A stretch of DNA of 64,000 nt from Azorinus chamasolen (GCA_963576725.1 OY755242.1:65042324-65106323), one strand, 5' to 3'. Numbered from the stretch's first letter, positions 11,789-23,407 are shown. The notes: generated by a model not told the origin, from the sequence alone. Made by a program: numbers and translations.

Positions 11789-14700
11789 ATGAATAAAGTT
11801 AAAATACCTCGAATAGAACTAAAAGCTTTAAATATGCAATCTGTGTCGTCTGTACAAGTACCCAGAAATATTTCTAATTTCTCTTCCCTTCAACCTTTTG
11901 TTCGTTTAAAACAACTTAATCTTCAGTCGGCTTCATCTTTTCACATACCATCTCTTTCTATTAATAAATGTTTTTTCAATGGACCAAGAGTTGTACTTTC
12001 ACCTTTAAAATCTGTTATCCAAAATGTTTCTTCTATTCGTAAACGGTCCTTATGCAGGCGACACAGAGTGTATCCAATTATCCAAAAGTGCTTTGCTAAG
12101 AGGTGCATATGTTGTAATAACATTTCTTGTAATTCCACTTTAAAATCTACAGTTAATGGTAGAACATTTAATGTCAAGATAAACTCAGACGTTGATTGTA
12201 CTACTACTAACGTTATTTATGTTTTAACTTGAAACGCGCCTAGTTGCGGTATACAGTACGTAGGACAAACAGGACGTGCTTTGAAAACTCGATTTCGTGA
12301 GCATGCATATCAGTGTCGAAATCGTAAACTAAACAATTTTTTATACCAACACTTTCGGAAATCTGGCCATTTTTTTAAAGATGTTTTAGTACAAATTGTT
12401 GAGCATATAACATATGATAAGGAGGCGACTAGTAGCTTTAAATCGAAAGCTAGATTTATATCTGAATTAAATTGGATCAAAAAATTGCAAACACCTTTTC
12501 CTTTAGGACTGAATGATAATATTTACCAGACTGGAAATATTTCAAAAGAACCAGATATAGATATTTTTTCAATTTTTTCTATTAGAAAACGCAAATCTCG
12601 ATCGCATGGCATTCGCAAGAATGGTAATATTAAACGAAAATCTCGTTTGAAATTGACTCTTCTTGATCTACATACTTTACGCCTAATTTCGGGTAAACAT
12701 GCCATGCTTTCTAGACTTTCCTCCTTATCTATATGTTCATTAAAAGAAATTGACGAGCAAGCCGATAAAATTATTTTTCGATCAGATCCTCTCATAGGAA
12801 CGGCTAGTTTGATACAAAGCTTTACTCTACATGTTCTCAGACCGCACATCGACAAATTATCTGAACACCAAAGATTCTTCTTGAAAATTCCTTTTATTAA
12901 TAAAGGTATTGATTTTATTGACCTCCAAAGTATTTTTAGAGACAAAAATGTAATTGACACTATTCCTAAATACTTTAAAAATACAGAACCACCTATCATC
13001 TGCTACAAATATAACAAACCCATCAGAAATACAATTTTCAACTATAATAAAATTGTGGCCGACCTTAATATTAATGATAATATTCCTGATAATTGAGATT
13101 GCGCCACCTCAAAATTTTGCTATTCTCCGGCTGGTCATGTGATTACTGGTAATTTTGAGATAATTAAAGATAAACGTCTACGATCTCTTTTGAATAAAGG
13201 TCCCAAATATAGAATACCATCCTTGATAGATTTTAACTCTTGTCGAGTTCAGATTGCGGAGGCTTTACAAAATTTTAGTATTAAATGGTGTCGAAGAGAA
13301 CATGTTGAGTCTACTGCCCTTTCTTGTTGGAAAAAACTAATTTTTGATATAATTGATAAACGCATTTCCTTTTACAGCTCTAATAAACACCTTCTTCCAC
13401 CTAAACCTAGAACTTCATTTAGACATCTTAAAAAGGGTTTACAGGATTTCCATTCAAAATACGTTTTTGTTCCTGCTGATAAGGCATCAAATAATGTGAT
13501 TATTATTTGACGATTACATTATATCGACGTCTTGAAGCAGGAAATTACTAATACCAAGTCATACATTTCAGTTACCACTGACGAAAAGACCATCATTTCA
13601 GACCATGTCAAAAAGTGTGAACAATTTGGAACCGATATTAAAATTACACAACATAAACTTCCTACTATGTATTGGTTACCAAAACTACATAAAAAACCAT
13701 ATAAAGCGCGTTTCATTGCAAATTCTAGTTCATGTACAACTACTAAATTGTCTATACTTTTGACTTCTTGTTTAACGAAGGTAAAGGAACATGTAAAATT
13801 TTACTGTGATAAGACTTATGAAAATTCTGGAATAAATCTCTTCTGGTCTATTAAGAACTCTTCAGAAGTCTTAAACAAACTTAAGAACAAAAGGTATCTT
13901 GCATCCACTGTAAGCACTTACGATTTTTCTACTCTGTACACAACTCTTCCTCATATTTTAATTAAGGATAAGCTTACTAGCTTGATCCAGAAAGTATTTG
14001 CCCGAGAAAAAACATCGTTCTTGGCATGTAATGCTGAAAAAGCTTTCTTTACTGACGAGCAAATGAAATATTACACCATTGGACTTGCTCAGAAGTTTGC
14101 GAAGCACTAACCTTTCTTTTGGATAACATATTTGTACGTTATGGGAATGCTATATACCGTCAGGTAATTGGTATTCCCATGGGTACGAATTGTGCACCAC
14201 TTGTCGCAGATTTGTTTTTGTACTGCTATGAGAGAGATTTCATGTTGAGTTTGAATCCTCAATCACAAGAAGATGTTATAAAAGCCTTCAATGATACTTG
14301 TCGATATTTGGATGATATTTTTAACTTAGATAACCCTTTCTTTAATGCTCTGATTCCTACAATTTATCCTAAAGAACTCAAATTGAATAAAGCTAACCCG
14401 TCCGACAATTATGCAGCGTTTCTTGACCTAGACCTTAAAATTAATAATGGAATGATTTCTTCTAAAATATATGACAAAAGAGATGATTTTGATTTTAATA
14501 TTGTAAATTTTCCTCATCTTGACGGGGATGTTCCCCGTGCTCCATCTTACGGGGTTTATATATCTCAACTTATTCGTTTTGCTAGAGCTTGTTCATCTAT
14601 TGACGATTTTAACAGTCGAAATCTCATTTTAACTGAAAAACTGCTTAAACAAGGATATAGATACCATAAACTAAGAAAAACTTTCTCTAAATTTTACTAT

Positions 14701-14979
14701 CGAAATCTCTCGCTTATTGGCAAGTACAAATGTAATCTCAAGGTACTTTTGCGACACGGTATTTCACATCCTGAATTTTATGGTGATGTGATTTACAAAC
14801 TTCGTAGAATTATTGGACATACCCATTTTCTCACTTTGTTCATCAAATATATAAAACAATTCATTAAAAAGGGATATGATCCTGTATTATTACAACATAC
14901 TGCATGTTTGGTTGTGAACCCTTTTACAGTTGGCAATCACGCTGGCCTCTTTGCATGTACGCCGACAAGAAAGGTTTAG
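11789..14979 (+). CDS. GIY-YIG endonuclease / reverse transcriptase with three in-frame UGA (Sec) codons, one frameshift
   Basis: About 1063 codons from ATG 11789. The first 140 residues are unassigned. The GIY-YIG domain follows (VIYVL at about 142, YVGQTGR at about 156, with His residues of the CCHH set downstream). The linker motif UDC...KFCYSPAGHVITGNF lies at about 436-455. The RT comes next: YWLPKLHKKPYKARFI, motif A DFSTLY (Asp at about 712), motif B GIPMGTNCAP, and motif C YLDD (about 839). Every stop in the first frame up to the frameshift is a TGA (12230, 13094, 13508), and each replaces a conserved cysteine. Naiads of clams are reported to be selenoproteins with several Sec residues. 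Near 14066-14078 the frame moves by one base, apparently a single lost T before the WTC motif, so this copy should not make a full protein. Confidence 0.85.
12230..12232 (+). other. In-frame UGA, predicted selenocysteine 148
   Basis: It lies between VIYVLT and NAPSCGIQYVGQ, at the first cysteine of the CCHH signature of the GIY-YIG domain. Coding continues in the same frame with conserved residues on both sides. Confidence 0.75.
13094..13096 (+). other. In-frame UGA, predicted selenocysteine 436
   Basis: It is the first position of the CxC motif that marks N-terminal-endonuclease Penelope elements, read here as UDC before ATSKFCYSPAGH. The frame is intact on both sides. Confidence 0.75.
13508..13510 (+). 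other. In-frame UGA, predicted selenocysteine 574
   Basis: It lies between NNVIII and RLHYIDVLKQE, just before the RT core, where related elements usually have cysteine. Frame and similarity continue without interruption. Confidence 0.72.
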
Positions 14980-15040
14980 TACTCTATGAAGGCGACCTCT
15001 TAAATCCAGAAATGGAAGGAGAACGTCGGATATCTGTACT
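14978..15040 (+). promoter_or_regulatory. SECIS-like element, type II geometry
   Basis: Helix I pairs AGTAC (14978-14982) with GTACT (15036-15040). The quartet is ATGA (14986-14989) facing GGAT (15028-15031). Helix II pairs CGAC (14993-14996) with GTCG (15025-15028) and CTCTT (14997-15001) with AGGAG (15017-15021), with a CAA-type bulge. Unpaired AAA is at 15002-15004, 12 nt after the quartet. Helix III pairs TCCA with TGGA around a GAAA loop. This matches the eukaryotic SECIS pattern AUGA-AA-KGAW. The hairpin starts inside the TAG stop codon. No folding program was run. Confidence 0.75.
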
Positions 15041-15537
15041 ATTTCATTTTTGTCGTACCCTTTATTACTTTTCTACAGTTACTCTGTTTGCAGCTCAATC
15101 ATTGAGTACACTAGCGATAGGTGGATACAGTATGTTCAATTAAATGTTTTTTTGTTATACATGCACTTTACCACTGTATTTGCTGTCGCGGTTGTTGTAG
15201 ATTAGTCGGAGAGGGGATACGTTTATTTACACTGTTTGTCTTTTAGGATGGGGATGGAATAAGGGTGAGGTTAGGCGCCCATAAACCGGTTTAAACCCCC
15301 GGTGACTTTTGTCACTGACCGTTCCAAGGCGGTACTTCCATCTTCCTCCTATTCTATGTTTGTTTTGTCTTTGTGCGTCTCTTGTTGTTTTTTCTACCCA
15401 TGTATATTTGCTGTTTCCTTGTGTTGCTGTTCGGGCGAGTGTTTGTTCTGTATGTGGTATTTCCTGCATGACTCATTTTTGTACTTTTACTGTAATAAAC
15501 TGAACGGTTTCATATAATATATAACTGAATAGGTTAA

Positions 15538-15764
15538 CATAACTATACATAGGCTATTTTAGACACCTCTTTGAATGAATCTACCCAAAAGGAGCATTTA
15601 CTAGAGAAAAGTAATTTTTTAGAATTTTGTAGTTTGAAACCATTGTGATAAATAGAGCATTTGCTCCTATAGGAGCAAATGCTCTGTTATTCACAATGGT
15701 TTCAAGAAGTGGTTATTACAGAGGCGTAGAAAGGCGTAGAAAGGCGTATTTATTGAGAAAAGGG
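15538..15764 (+). mobile_element. TTAA-flanked MITE, family E
   Basis: TTAA lies at 15534-15537 and 15765-15768. The central hairpin AAACCATTGTGATAAATAGA ... CACAATGGTTTC encloses GCATTTGCTCCTATAGGAGC. The right flank carries three near-copies of AGGCGTAGAA. Other copies: 23408-23617 (inverted), 56202-56417, and truncated ones at 59612-59742 and 20032-20192. Confidence 0.7.
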
Positions 15765-15769
15765 TTAAG

Positions 15770-16830
15770 ATAAACGTCACCAGTTAACAAGCCTTGACTC
15801 AGCAGATATAAACTTGTCAATGAAGACATCAGAAAGTGTACATCAGCTACAAATCGTTTTTGTTCAAACTATCATACTGTGGATTATGGAAGGGTTAATA
15901 TTACTACTAACACCAGTATCGTTCCATGGTAGAATGGTCTGCTTTTTGTTTGAATCATAATCGCTTTAAAGTAGATATTTATAGATATTATAAAATTAGT
16001 CGCACTCAATGCACTTAAGGAGATTTACACAACAATGTGAATGCCAACGAAATGGCCATTTATCAATACCGACGGTACAATTCTAACATACCCAACGTCA
16101 ATATCACGTATTGTACACATTCTAATCATGAGCGTTTATACCATGTTCATACGAGACTTATGTTAGTAGGACATATATGTACGCATACTTTCTATAGAAA
16201 TGCACACAAACATTGTTCACATTTGGATATAATAATAGGTGAAACAGTAAAAGTAATTATCAGTTGGCGGAAAATGTCGAACTTGAAAACAAATCATCTG
16301 GGAAGTTGGTAATATATTCAATGTAATTCGACGCAATCTTTTATACAAAACGTTTCAATTTGGAAATGCAACCGGCCTCATCTAATTTTCACGAGAGGAG
16401 TATCACATACGATGACAAGTTTTCCACATAATTTGCATTAAGAACATGACGTTTGAGCAAAGGACATATATATCCATGATATAGTACAGATCGACATTAA
16501 TATGAAAGTCTTAGACAGTAACACTATACAAATACAGTTACCAAGTATATGAAGAAGGAATGTTTGGTCATATAAATAATTACAAATACCAGAACATGGT
16601 ACAGTATGGCACGTGAAACAGACACAATGCTGGAAATACCAGGCATCTATTCGCCAAGATCAATATATGACATATTAAATCACAAAATAGTGATGGTAGT
16701 TTTGAGTGGAATAGGTGATCTGCATACTACACTTGAAGTAAGGCGGTTCGTTCAAACAAATACACTGGCAATAATTATTTGTTTGCATACTCCAGCACAA
16801 ATGTAAAGCTTAAACTTTATATAAAAAACC
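15770..16830. other. Intergenic DNA, no gene seen
   Basis: AT-rich sequence. Two open frames (16037-16312 and 16606-16806, plus strand) have no recognisable domain and are probably chance. Confidence 0.5.
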
Positions 16831-16835
16831 ATATA

Positions 16836-17035
16836 CAGTAAAGTTATGATTATTCGAACACTAAAATACGTATTATTATCGAGCTTTAAGTCATATGGCA
16901 GCTTAATGCATGGTAAAAGTCATGCAGAAAGTCTAGTAGCTTTCTGTATAACTTTCAGCATGCATTAAGCAACCACCTGCCTAAAAGGGCCTACATTCTT
17001 CTATACTGAAAATTGGAACAATCGAAAGTTTACTG
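16836..17035. mobile_element. Pogo-like MITE, family P
   Basis: A 200-bp element flanked by TA on both sides, with ends CAGTAAAGTTATGATTATTC / GAAAGTTTACTG. The central hairpin GGCAGCTTAATGCATGGTAA ... GCATGCATTAAGCAACC is shared with the other P copies. CAGT-type ends with a TA duplication fit the pogo branch of Tc1/mariner. Confidence 0.65.
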
Positions 17036-17250
17036 TATATTTAAACAGTGTCTGGTTTATGTCTAATTGTATGGTTGACGATAAATGCAACTTTAAATGG
17101 CAGCAACATACACAGAGTGGCATGCCGTACCCTGTATCCGCTTAAAACCAATTACATTTGCAAACGTGGTAATGGCGATGCAAGAAGATAAGATCAAAAT
17201 TATATCACTGCCACAAAATGTGCATCAGTAAATTGTGTCCTCTGCTTTAA

Positions 17251-17485
17251 CCCTTTCCCTGTTCTACGTTTGTTCCAAATTTCAATACCTATTGAATATT
17301 TATGGACAAAATAGTTACAATGGAAGTTGGAAGTTTGTAGCCGTTTTAGAAACTAAAGAAATAGATATTTTAAATTCCACTAGCAAACAGAGCTGACCCT
17401 GATCAGATGGCTCCTCTAGGAGCCATCTGATCTGGGTTTACTCTGTTTGCAAATGCGTGAAAACACGTCTATATGAGGGAAAGGG
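17251..17485 (+). mobile_element. TTAA-flanked MITE, family A
   Basis: A 235-bp element between TTAA 17247-17250 and 17486-17489, with ends CCCTTTCCCT / AGGGAAAGGG. The hairpin ACCCTGATCAGATGGCTCCT CTAGGAGCCATCTGATCTGGGT is perfect apart from one position. Related to 48874-49119 and to the 2338 fragment. Confidence 0.75.
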
Positions 17486-17489
17486 TTAA

Positions 17490-18385
17490 TGTTCATATTT
17501 GAATGATTTCCCTTCTCCCTTCTGTTCCTAATAAGAAGAACACCAACAAACATTTTTCTCTTCTGATTGGACCACCAACTCATCTACGTCTTTTCTTGTT
17601 CAAAACTTTTCTATCGCATTTGCCTTTGGAAACGAGCAAAGCAAAGTGTGAATGAACATCTTATTTAATTATATTCGAAATTTAATTCAAGTGAGTAGCA
17701 AGTTTACATTTAATTAAATCAATCTGATGCTTTATTAGATAATTTAACTGCAATACATGTGCCGTAAATGTAATATTCAATTAAGGAAGAGACTTTTGCA
17801 AAAGGGATATGGAAAATACAACCTACGAGTGTATAACTAAACAGTATCGATTCAAAGTACAGCAAGCCGTGCCCGTGTAGTGTTACATGGAATCTGGAAT
17901 TAGTATCATGGAAGTTTGGTGTACATTTTATCTCTTGATAGCAGTCAGTAGTTTAATTAGTATTTGAATGAATTATATTTAATAATGTATTTGGATCAAA
18001 AAGCTTTCTAGTATGTAACAGACATTGCTAATATTATTTAATGTTAATGCATTATCAAAGACTGATTGGTGTGCAATAAGACGCCAAATACAATATGCGC
18101 GCCGTACAACAGAACAAGGGTTCCATTCAAATATTGCTTCGCATCATAAAATGTTTTCACGTGGAAAATCTGAAAGTTTCAGCCAATGGTATGGCTTACG
18201 TCGCTTTAACAGTATTTCAGTCATATCAGGACGTCCAGCTAATTACAAGTGGAGGAAGACCCCGGGGGTTCTTCTGTGCACGGAACAAATGACATTGTTT
18301 CGTGCACAAAAGAACGTCCAAGTAGAACCGCCGACCTACCGCAAACCAACTGGAAATCTTTCACATGAAAACTCCAAATGCCCAG
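17490..18385. other. Intergenic DNA, no gene seen
   Basis: A 126-codon open frame (18025-18405) overlaps the fold-back element and has no recognisable domain, so I do not call it a gene. Confidence 0.5.
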
Positions 18386-18389
18386 ACCG

Positions 18390-18567
18390 GGGTCCATGTT
18401 TATAAAACATTTGGTTGAGTCCGAGTTCGTTCTCAAGATTTTGATTGGTCAGATTTGAGCCTTTGGCTCAAATCTGACCAATCAAAAGCTTGAGAACTCA
18501 AATCTGACCAATCAAAAGCTTGAGAACGAAACTCAGACTCAACTAAAAGCTTTATAAGCATGGACCC
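18390..18567. mobile_element. 178-bp fold-back element, family M, copy 2
   Basis: Same length and architecture as 5668-5845: ends GGGTCCATGTTTATAAAAC / GCTTTATAAGCATGGACCC and the hairpin apex GAGCCTTTGGCTC. Only a few substitutions separate the two copies. It lies immediately upstream of a decayed Naiad RT fragment. Confidence 0.68.
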
Positions 18568-18574
18568 TGGTTTT

Positions 18575-19310
18575 TAACCATATCGGGATACCATATCTCG
18601 TAAAGTTGTCGGTTTACCCATTGGTACAAACTGTGCCCATCTTGTTGCATGTTTGTTTTTGTCTTGCTATTTATTAGAGGTAGTTTTACTAAGCTTAAAA
18701 CCTGATACACAAGCTGATATTGTTAATCCTTTTAATAGAATTTCTGGATATTTAGAAGATATTTTGATAATCCTTATTTTGAAACTATCGTTTCTTAAAT
18801 TTACCTAAAAACTGGGTTTAAACAAAGCGAAACGATCTGCCATTATGGCTTTCATGTTATATTTGAATCGTTCCACTGTAAATGATACCGTTACGTCCAA
18901 ATTATACTACAAAGGGGATATTTTAATTCCACAATTATTTGTTAACCATTTCTGGATGGAGATGTTCCACTTTCATCTTATGGCGTCTATATTTCTCAAC
19001 GTTCTCAGTTTGCCCGAGCCTGTTCTTTGCTAGACGATTTCAATAGTCGTAAGTTAGTTATAACTGTTTAACTTCTTAAGCAAATTTACAGATATCATCA
19101 TATTCAGAAAGCTTTTCATTTTTTATCGAAATTTACCTCTCATTAGTACAAGTTAATATAATTGCAATCTACGGACGTTACTGCAACAAGGTATTTGTCA
19201 CCCAGAATTCTATGGTGATGTAATTTACAAACGTAGGAAATTTTGAGGTCATTTCCGGTTTCATAATTTGTTTATTAAACGCATTAAAACTATTAGGAAG
19301 AAATGTTATC
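18575..19310 (+). pseudogene. Decayed Naiad-type reverse transcriptase fragment
   Basis: Broken frames read GLPIGTNCAHLVACLFLSCY (RT motif B; compare GIPMGTNCAPLVADLFLYCY in the intact copy), then ISGYLEDI at the catalytic YLDD position. Downstream are MALSRKLV-region equivalents and GICHPEFYGDVIYKRRK-like sequence at 19190-19240. There are several frameshifts and stops, and the catalytic motif reads YLED. The fragment begins right after the 178-bp fold-back element, so that element may lie within the decayed copy. Confidence 0.75.
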
Positions 19311-19329
19311 CGAGTTAGATATATCGAAA

Positions 19330-19400
19330 TGCAACTGTATATAGGATCCAGATGAGACGCCGTCTCATCAGGATCCAAGCTGCTTGATACTGGATCAATA
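19330..19400. repeat. MITE hairpin core remnant
   Basis: GGATCCAGATGAGACGCC directly abuts GTCTCATCAGGATCC, a short inverted repeat of family D type. Confidence 0.45.
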
Positions 19401-19759
19401 GCTTCTCAACAATTTTACCGATAGTTGTAAGTAAATGCTGTAGAGGATTAGAATCAGAGTCTTTTCTGCAGGGAAACATCTATGAACGACATTCAAATGC
19501 CACAGTCTGTCTTATTCTTATTATCATCTTAACTGAGTGACTATGTGGTCAATAGCTTCCTCAGGATTTGCCTGGTAGCTATGTTGGTTCCAGTTTGATA
19601 ATGTTTGGGTGCCGTGCACTTTTTTGTGTGTGTGACACTCCTGGTAGGACTATGTTCCTACTTTTTGAAACAATCCGTTATAAATCAAGTAAATGTATAC
19701 AGTATTTTCCATGGACTCCAGTGTTCTGTATGTGATATGTGAGCTATAGTAATCCTTTA

Positions 19760-19958
19760 CTACATAAACTACCTTATCATGCCTTTGCAAGCAAAGTGGA
19801 CCCAGATCAGATCAGGGTCTGCTTTGTTTTCTTATAAACTAATATATAATTATGCTATGACCAATCACTCGTGTTCACACGGCATTATAAAAATAATCTA
19901 ATTTATATTCATGATGTCATTATTTCTTACATGACATGAATATTCATAGAGTAAATGG
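19760..19958 (+). mobile_element. Decayed TTAA MITE, family H
   Basis: TTTGCAAGCAAAGTGGACCC ... CAGGGTCTGCTTTG is the shortened hairpin. It is followed by CATTATAAAAATAATCTAA and ATTCATGATGTCATTATTTC, shared with 27244 and 35049. The right end is TTAA 19959-19962; the left end is eroded. Confidence 0.5.
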
Positions 19959-20031
19959 TTAAGCTAGAGTAAGTAGGATGTTACAGTATTTTATGGACGT
20001 AATTTATGTTTGTGCTAACGGCAACTGAATT

Positions 20032-20192
20032 CGTTCCTTCATATTGACGCCTTTCGACGCCTCTGTAAAAGTTACTTTGTGATGAATAGAGTATTTTGTT
20101 TCAAAACTATACAGTTCTCATTTATTCCTTTTCTCTAATAACTGGTCATTTTCGGTAGATTTATTCAAATATAGCCCATGCGGTAATGGGAT
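20032..20192 (-). repeat. MITE fragment, family E, lacking the hairpin
   Basis: CTTCATATTGACGCC, AAAGTTACTTTGTGAT and TCGGTAGATTTATTCAAA occur in the order seen in the inverted copy at 23408-23617. Confidence 0.45.
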
Positions 20193-20199
20193 AGCATGC

Positions 20200-22535
20200 A
20201 TTTGCATGGATCTAGATGAGCCATTGATTAACATGGCGTCTGATATATATCCAACCTGGTTGGCACTCGTTCAATAGTATCTCAAACGTGGAATTAAGTT
20301 AAATGTGTTTTAGATCAGAGTGGTGCATATGTCAGTGTTCAAACTGTCGATAGTCGATACTGCTGAGAAATACACTTTACCAGTGGTTTTAATTCAAATT
20401 CAGAGAGCATAATATGTCTGATTTACAAGCGGACAAATAGGTTAAACGGAACTGAACAGTATTAAATGCATAAATGCATAATGCACAGTTCGTAGTTTTT
20501 CATTCAGATAATTATGAAGGGAAATGTTTTTACGGTCGACAAATAATACATCGATATTTGAAACTACGCTGGACTTTACTACTTTTTCATTGTTATGTAA
20601 TTTTCCTCAACAGAAAGTAGGACAGAGCGATCAACTGAACTGTCTTTCCACCCATGGCTTATCCCCCGTCAGTTCAGAACTCCCAACCACATGCGGTTAT
20701 CTTTGAAGAACATCATATGTATCTGTGTAAAGTATTGTAGTCAGAGATAGAGTATATATTGTAGGTGTGTGTCATTAGTGGTACATTGCATCTCCTGTTA
20801 CGGGCGCTTCGTACAATTGCTATAATCGAAGTATATAAATAGATAAAACCAGATATAGCCTATTTAAGTTACAATCTGTGAGCCTTTTGTTTCGAAATGT
20901 GTGCAGGAAATCGAGTTAACCATTTGCGAAATTGCAAGTGACACGCAAAATGTCCTTTAATAATCCCCAGCATTTGCAAATAAATTGGATAAATAGAGAT
21001 TCAGCATTATTTGCTACAGCGCTATTGATTTGAATCCACAGCAGTGTGGTATTGTGCAGCTATCCTTTAGTCGATATCATATAACCATTAGCACTACTAC
21101 ACATGTAACGTCCTTACCGTCAACCGTATCAGTCATTTCTGGAACGTTTATATAGCTTGATTGGCACGCTTTCCAACCGTATATTTATGTTACTCAGTCC
21201 CGATTGATTGACTTGATTTCATTCCGTTTCTACTGAATAATTTGATATGTTGGAATAAGTATTGTTTTCAAATTACAAACCGTATAAGTCAAGATCATTC
21301 GTCACACACCGACATGGCATCCGATATGTCACTGTTATACACGCATCTGCAATGATACCTTGCTGCGCTTTATTCCTGTAAATAAGATGTTTGACACATT
21401 GATGATTCTAAAACTACTTTGTGTTTTATATAGAACATCAACATTGTTATTCTGATATATAGATAAAGTCACAGATGGCGTTTTTGTTATCTACACCAAT
21501 AGTGTATTCAGTATGTACACAGCTCGGGTATGATTTATCTTGCCGAAATGTGTGCCATGCTGCAAACTTGATTCAAAGTGAAATATTGACCTTGATCAAA
21601 ACGTGAGAAGAGAATCCGTCTTTGACAGACTACCATGACCCTGTATCGAAACATGCGCCGTCGGATTAGGCTGTGTATTGCCAGATAGACATGAGTCAGT
21701 GGCATTCGAATTCCACATGTCTGCATAAAATGAATCTTGCTTGAAGCAGTAGCGGTTTGCTGACATTTAACAGATTCATTTATTGTGCCCGGTGACATAT
21801 ATGTCATTAGCGTGGAAGGCGCGTTTTTGACGATACAAAACCAAATCTACTCAATTTCAGAAATTCTATTTACTTTAAGACACAATAATAAAATTAGCAA
21901 ACATGGTTGGTCCTGGTGTGTTTGGTGCCTCGTTTACTGTTTGAAGACACTTCGGTTGGATTCGCCCGTGTTCTTCTATCGTGTAAATATACCATGATCA
22001 ATCTATCATTGCAATTGACTAACATTTCAAACGTATTTGCATTAGTTACAAAACAACATATTCGATAACAATACCAATGCATACAACTAAGCCTTTCATT
22101 AACTACTTACCTAATTTTCAGTTATGAATCTTAGATGTCAAGTCGATGTTAAGTTTTTCTTTATAAATGTGTTGATATTCTCATAGCCTTCACATATAGT
22201 AACGTTCTGTCAAATATTGATTTACTGCGTTCTTCTATTGCAAGATATAAGTTTATAATAATCGCTTTGCTTTTAAAATTAGATATAAATGTACCCAGAC
22301 AATGTCGATATTTTGAATTTATTAGCTTGAAAGGCAGATGTCTTAGAACAAGCGAAACAATGATTACTTTATCAAGACAGCTGTACCGGTAATCCAATGT
22401 TAAGCGTATTTGTCTAGACGGAAAATACTAAATATGTTATACTGAATAAGAGCCAAGCTGGTGTGATTTTATCTCCATTATACTTAAGTAAGATTTGCGA
22501 GTAAGGTTTTGAGAAATGTATTCTACGTGTAATAG
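20200..22535. other. Intergenic DNA, no gene seen
   Basis: About 2.3 kb with no frame above 90 codons, no recognisable domain, and no repeat matched to other parts of the window. Confidence 0.5.
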
Positions 22536-22541
22536 AATATA

Positions 22542-22830
22542 CAGTTGAACTTCTATATCTCGAACTTCAAGGGGCCATACAAATTAGTTCGAGACAAGAG
22601 ACGTTTGAGTTATCCGATTTCTGATATGGACAATTCTTCAGCTCACATTAATGCAGGTCTAAAATAATGCTGAAAGCTTTTATATGAGCTTTCAACATTA
22701 CTCTAGCCCTGCATTAAGCTTTCTAGACATGCGTAGTTATACATTTAAGAGCAATTCTCTTTTGGAAGGACTGAACTCGAGTTATTCCGAAATTCGATTT
22801 ATCCTAGTTCGAAATATCAAAGTCCATCTG
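22542..22830. mobile_element. Pogo-like element, family P, with longer ends
   Basis: TA-flanked, with outer ends CAGTTGAACTTCTATATCTCG / CGAAATATCAAAGTCCATCTG. The core hairpin ATTAATGCAGGTCTAAAATAATGC ... AACATTACTCTAGCCCTGCATTAA is of family P type. CAGTTGAACxTCxATAT ends are typical of pogo/Tigger elements. Confidence 0.6.
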
Positions 22831-22839
22831 TAAGTGAAA

Positions 22840-23400
22840 AAGGCGTAGGCGGAAAACAGTTTAAATAGTCAACAACAATACAGAGATAAAACTGTATTCT
22901 AATATAACGATCCAACCAAAACAATATTATACACCATTTTGCTAATGTAATTATGTAACGTCAATTCTCATGGAACAGACTATAAGCTCGGATCATTCAA
23001 TCAATTTGATCCCATCATATAACTCGCATACGTGACGCAATCGGACAAATGAGATGACCAATCCTGTAATCTGGCAATGTGTGCAATATAAATTAGTATA
23101 TTATATTTATTGGTCGAGTGTGTTGCTCTTAGATATTGTATATAAACAGTTTTAAACAGTTTGGTAATTCAACTCTTATCGACCAGGACAGTTATACCCA
23201 ATACAGTAGAAGAATTTCCCCAAATTTACTACAGGCTGTATTGTCATATATTCGAACTACATATTTCCGATACAGTTGTTAGTCACATACACATTCACTT
23301 TACATTGTTTTTATTTAGAAGACATGCGATTCAATTCGAAGGATGAATATATCCTGATAACAGAATAGAGTGTGTGTAATATACCACTGGTATGCATTTT
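22840..23400. other. Intergenic DNA, no gene seen
   Basis: AT-rich sequence with nothing recognised. Confidence 0.5.
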
Positions 23401-23407
23401 ATTAAAC

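Larger units (their letters stand above)
11530..15489 (+). mobile_element. Full-length Naiad-type Penelope-like retroelement
   Basis: The 3960-bp unit is defined by the tandem repeat of its 3' end. It contains about 260 bp of 5' leader, a frame from ATG 11789 to TAG 14977-14979, a SECIS-like hairpin at the stop codon, and a 510-bp 3' UTR. The domain order is GIY-YIG endonuclease, then the CxC-containing linker, then reverse transcriptase. That is the permuted order described for the Naiad/Chlamys clade; canonical Penelope elements carry the endonuclease at the C-terminus. No target duplication could be assigned. A one-base frameshift near 14070 makes this copy defective as read. Confidence 0.88.

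Noticed and set aside
12230..13510. Reading the Naiad frame as a pseudogene because of three stop codons
   Set aside because: All three stops are TGA at conserved cysteines and a SECIS-like hairpin follows the terminal stop. Only the frameshift near 14070 counts as a lesion.
18025..18405. 126-codon open frame
   Set aside because: No recognisable domain, and it runs into the inverted terminal sequence of the fold-back element.
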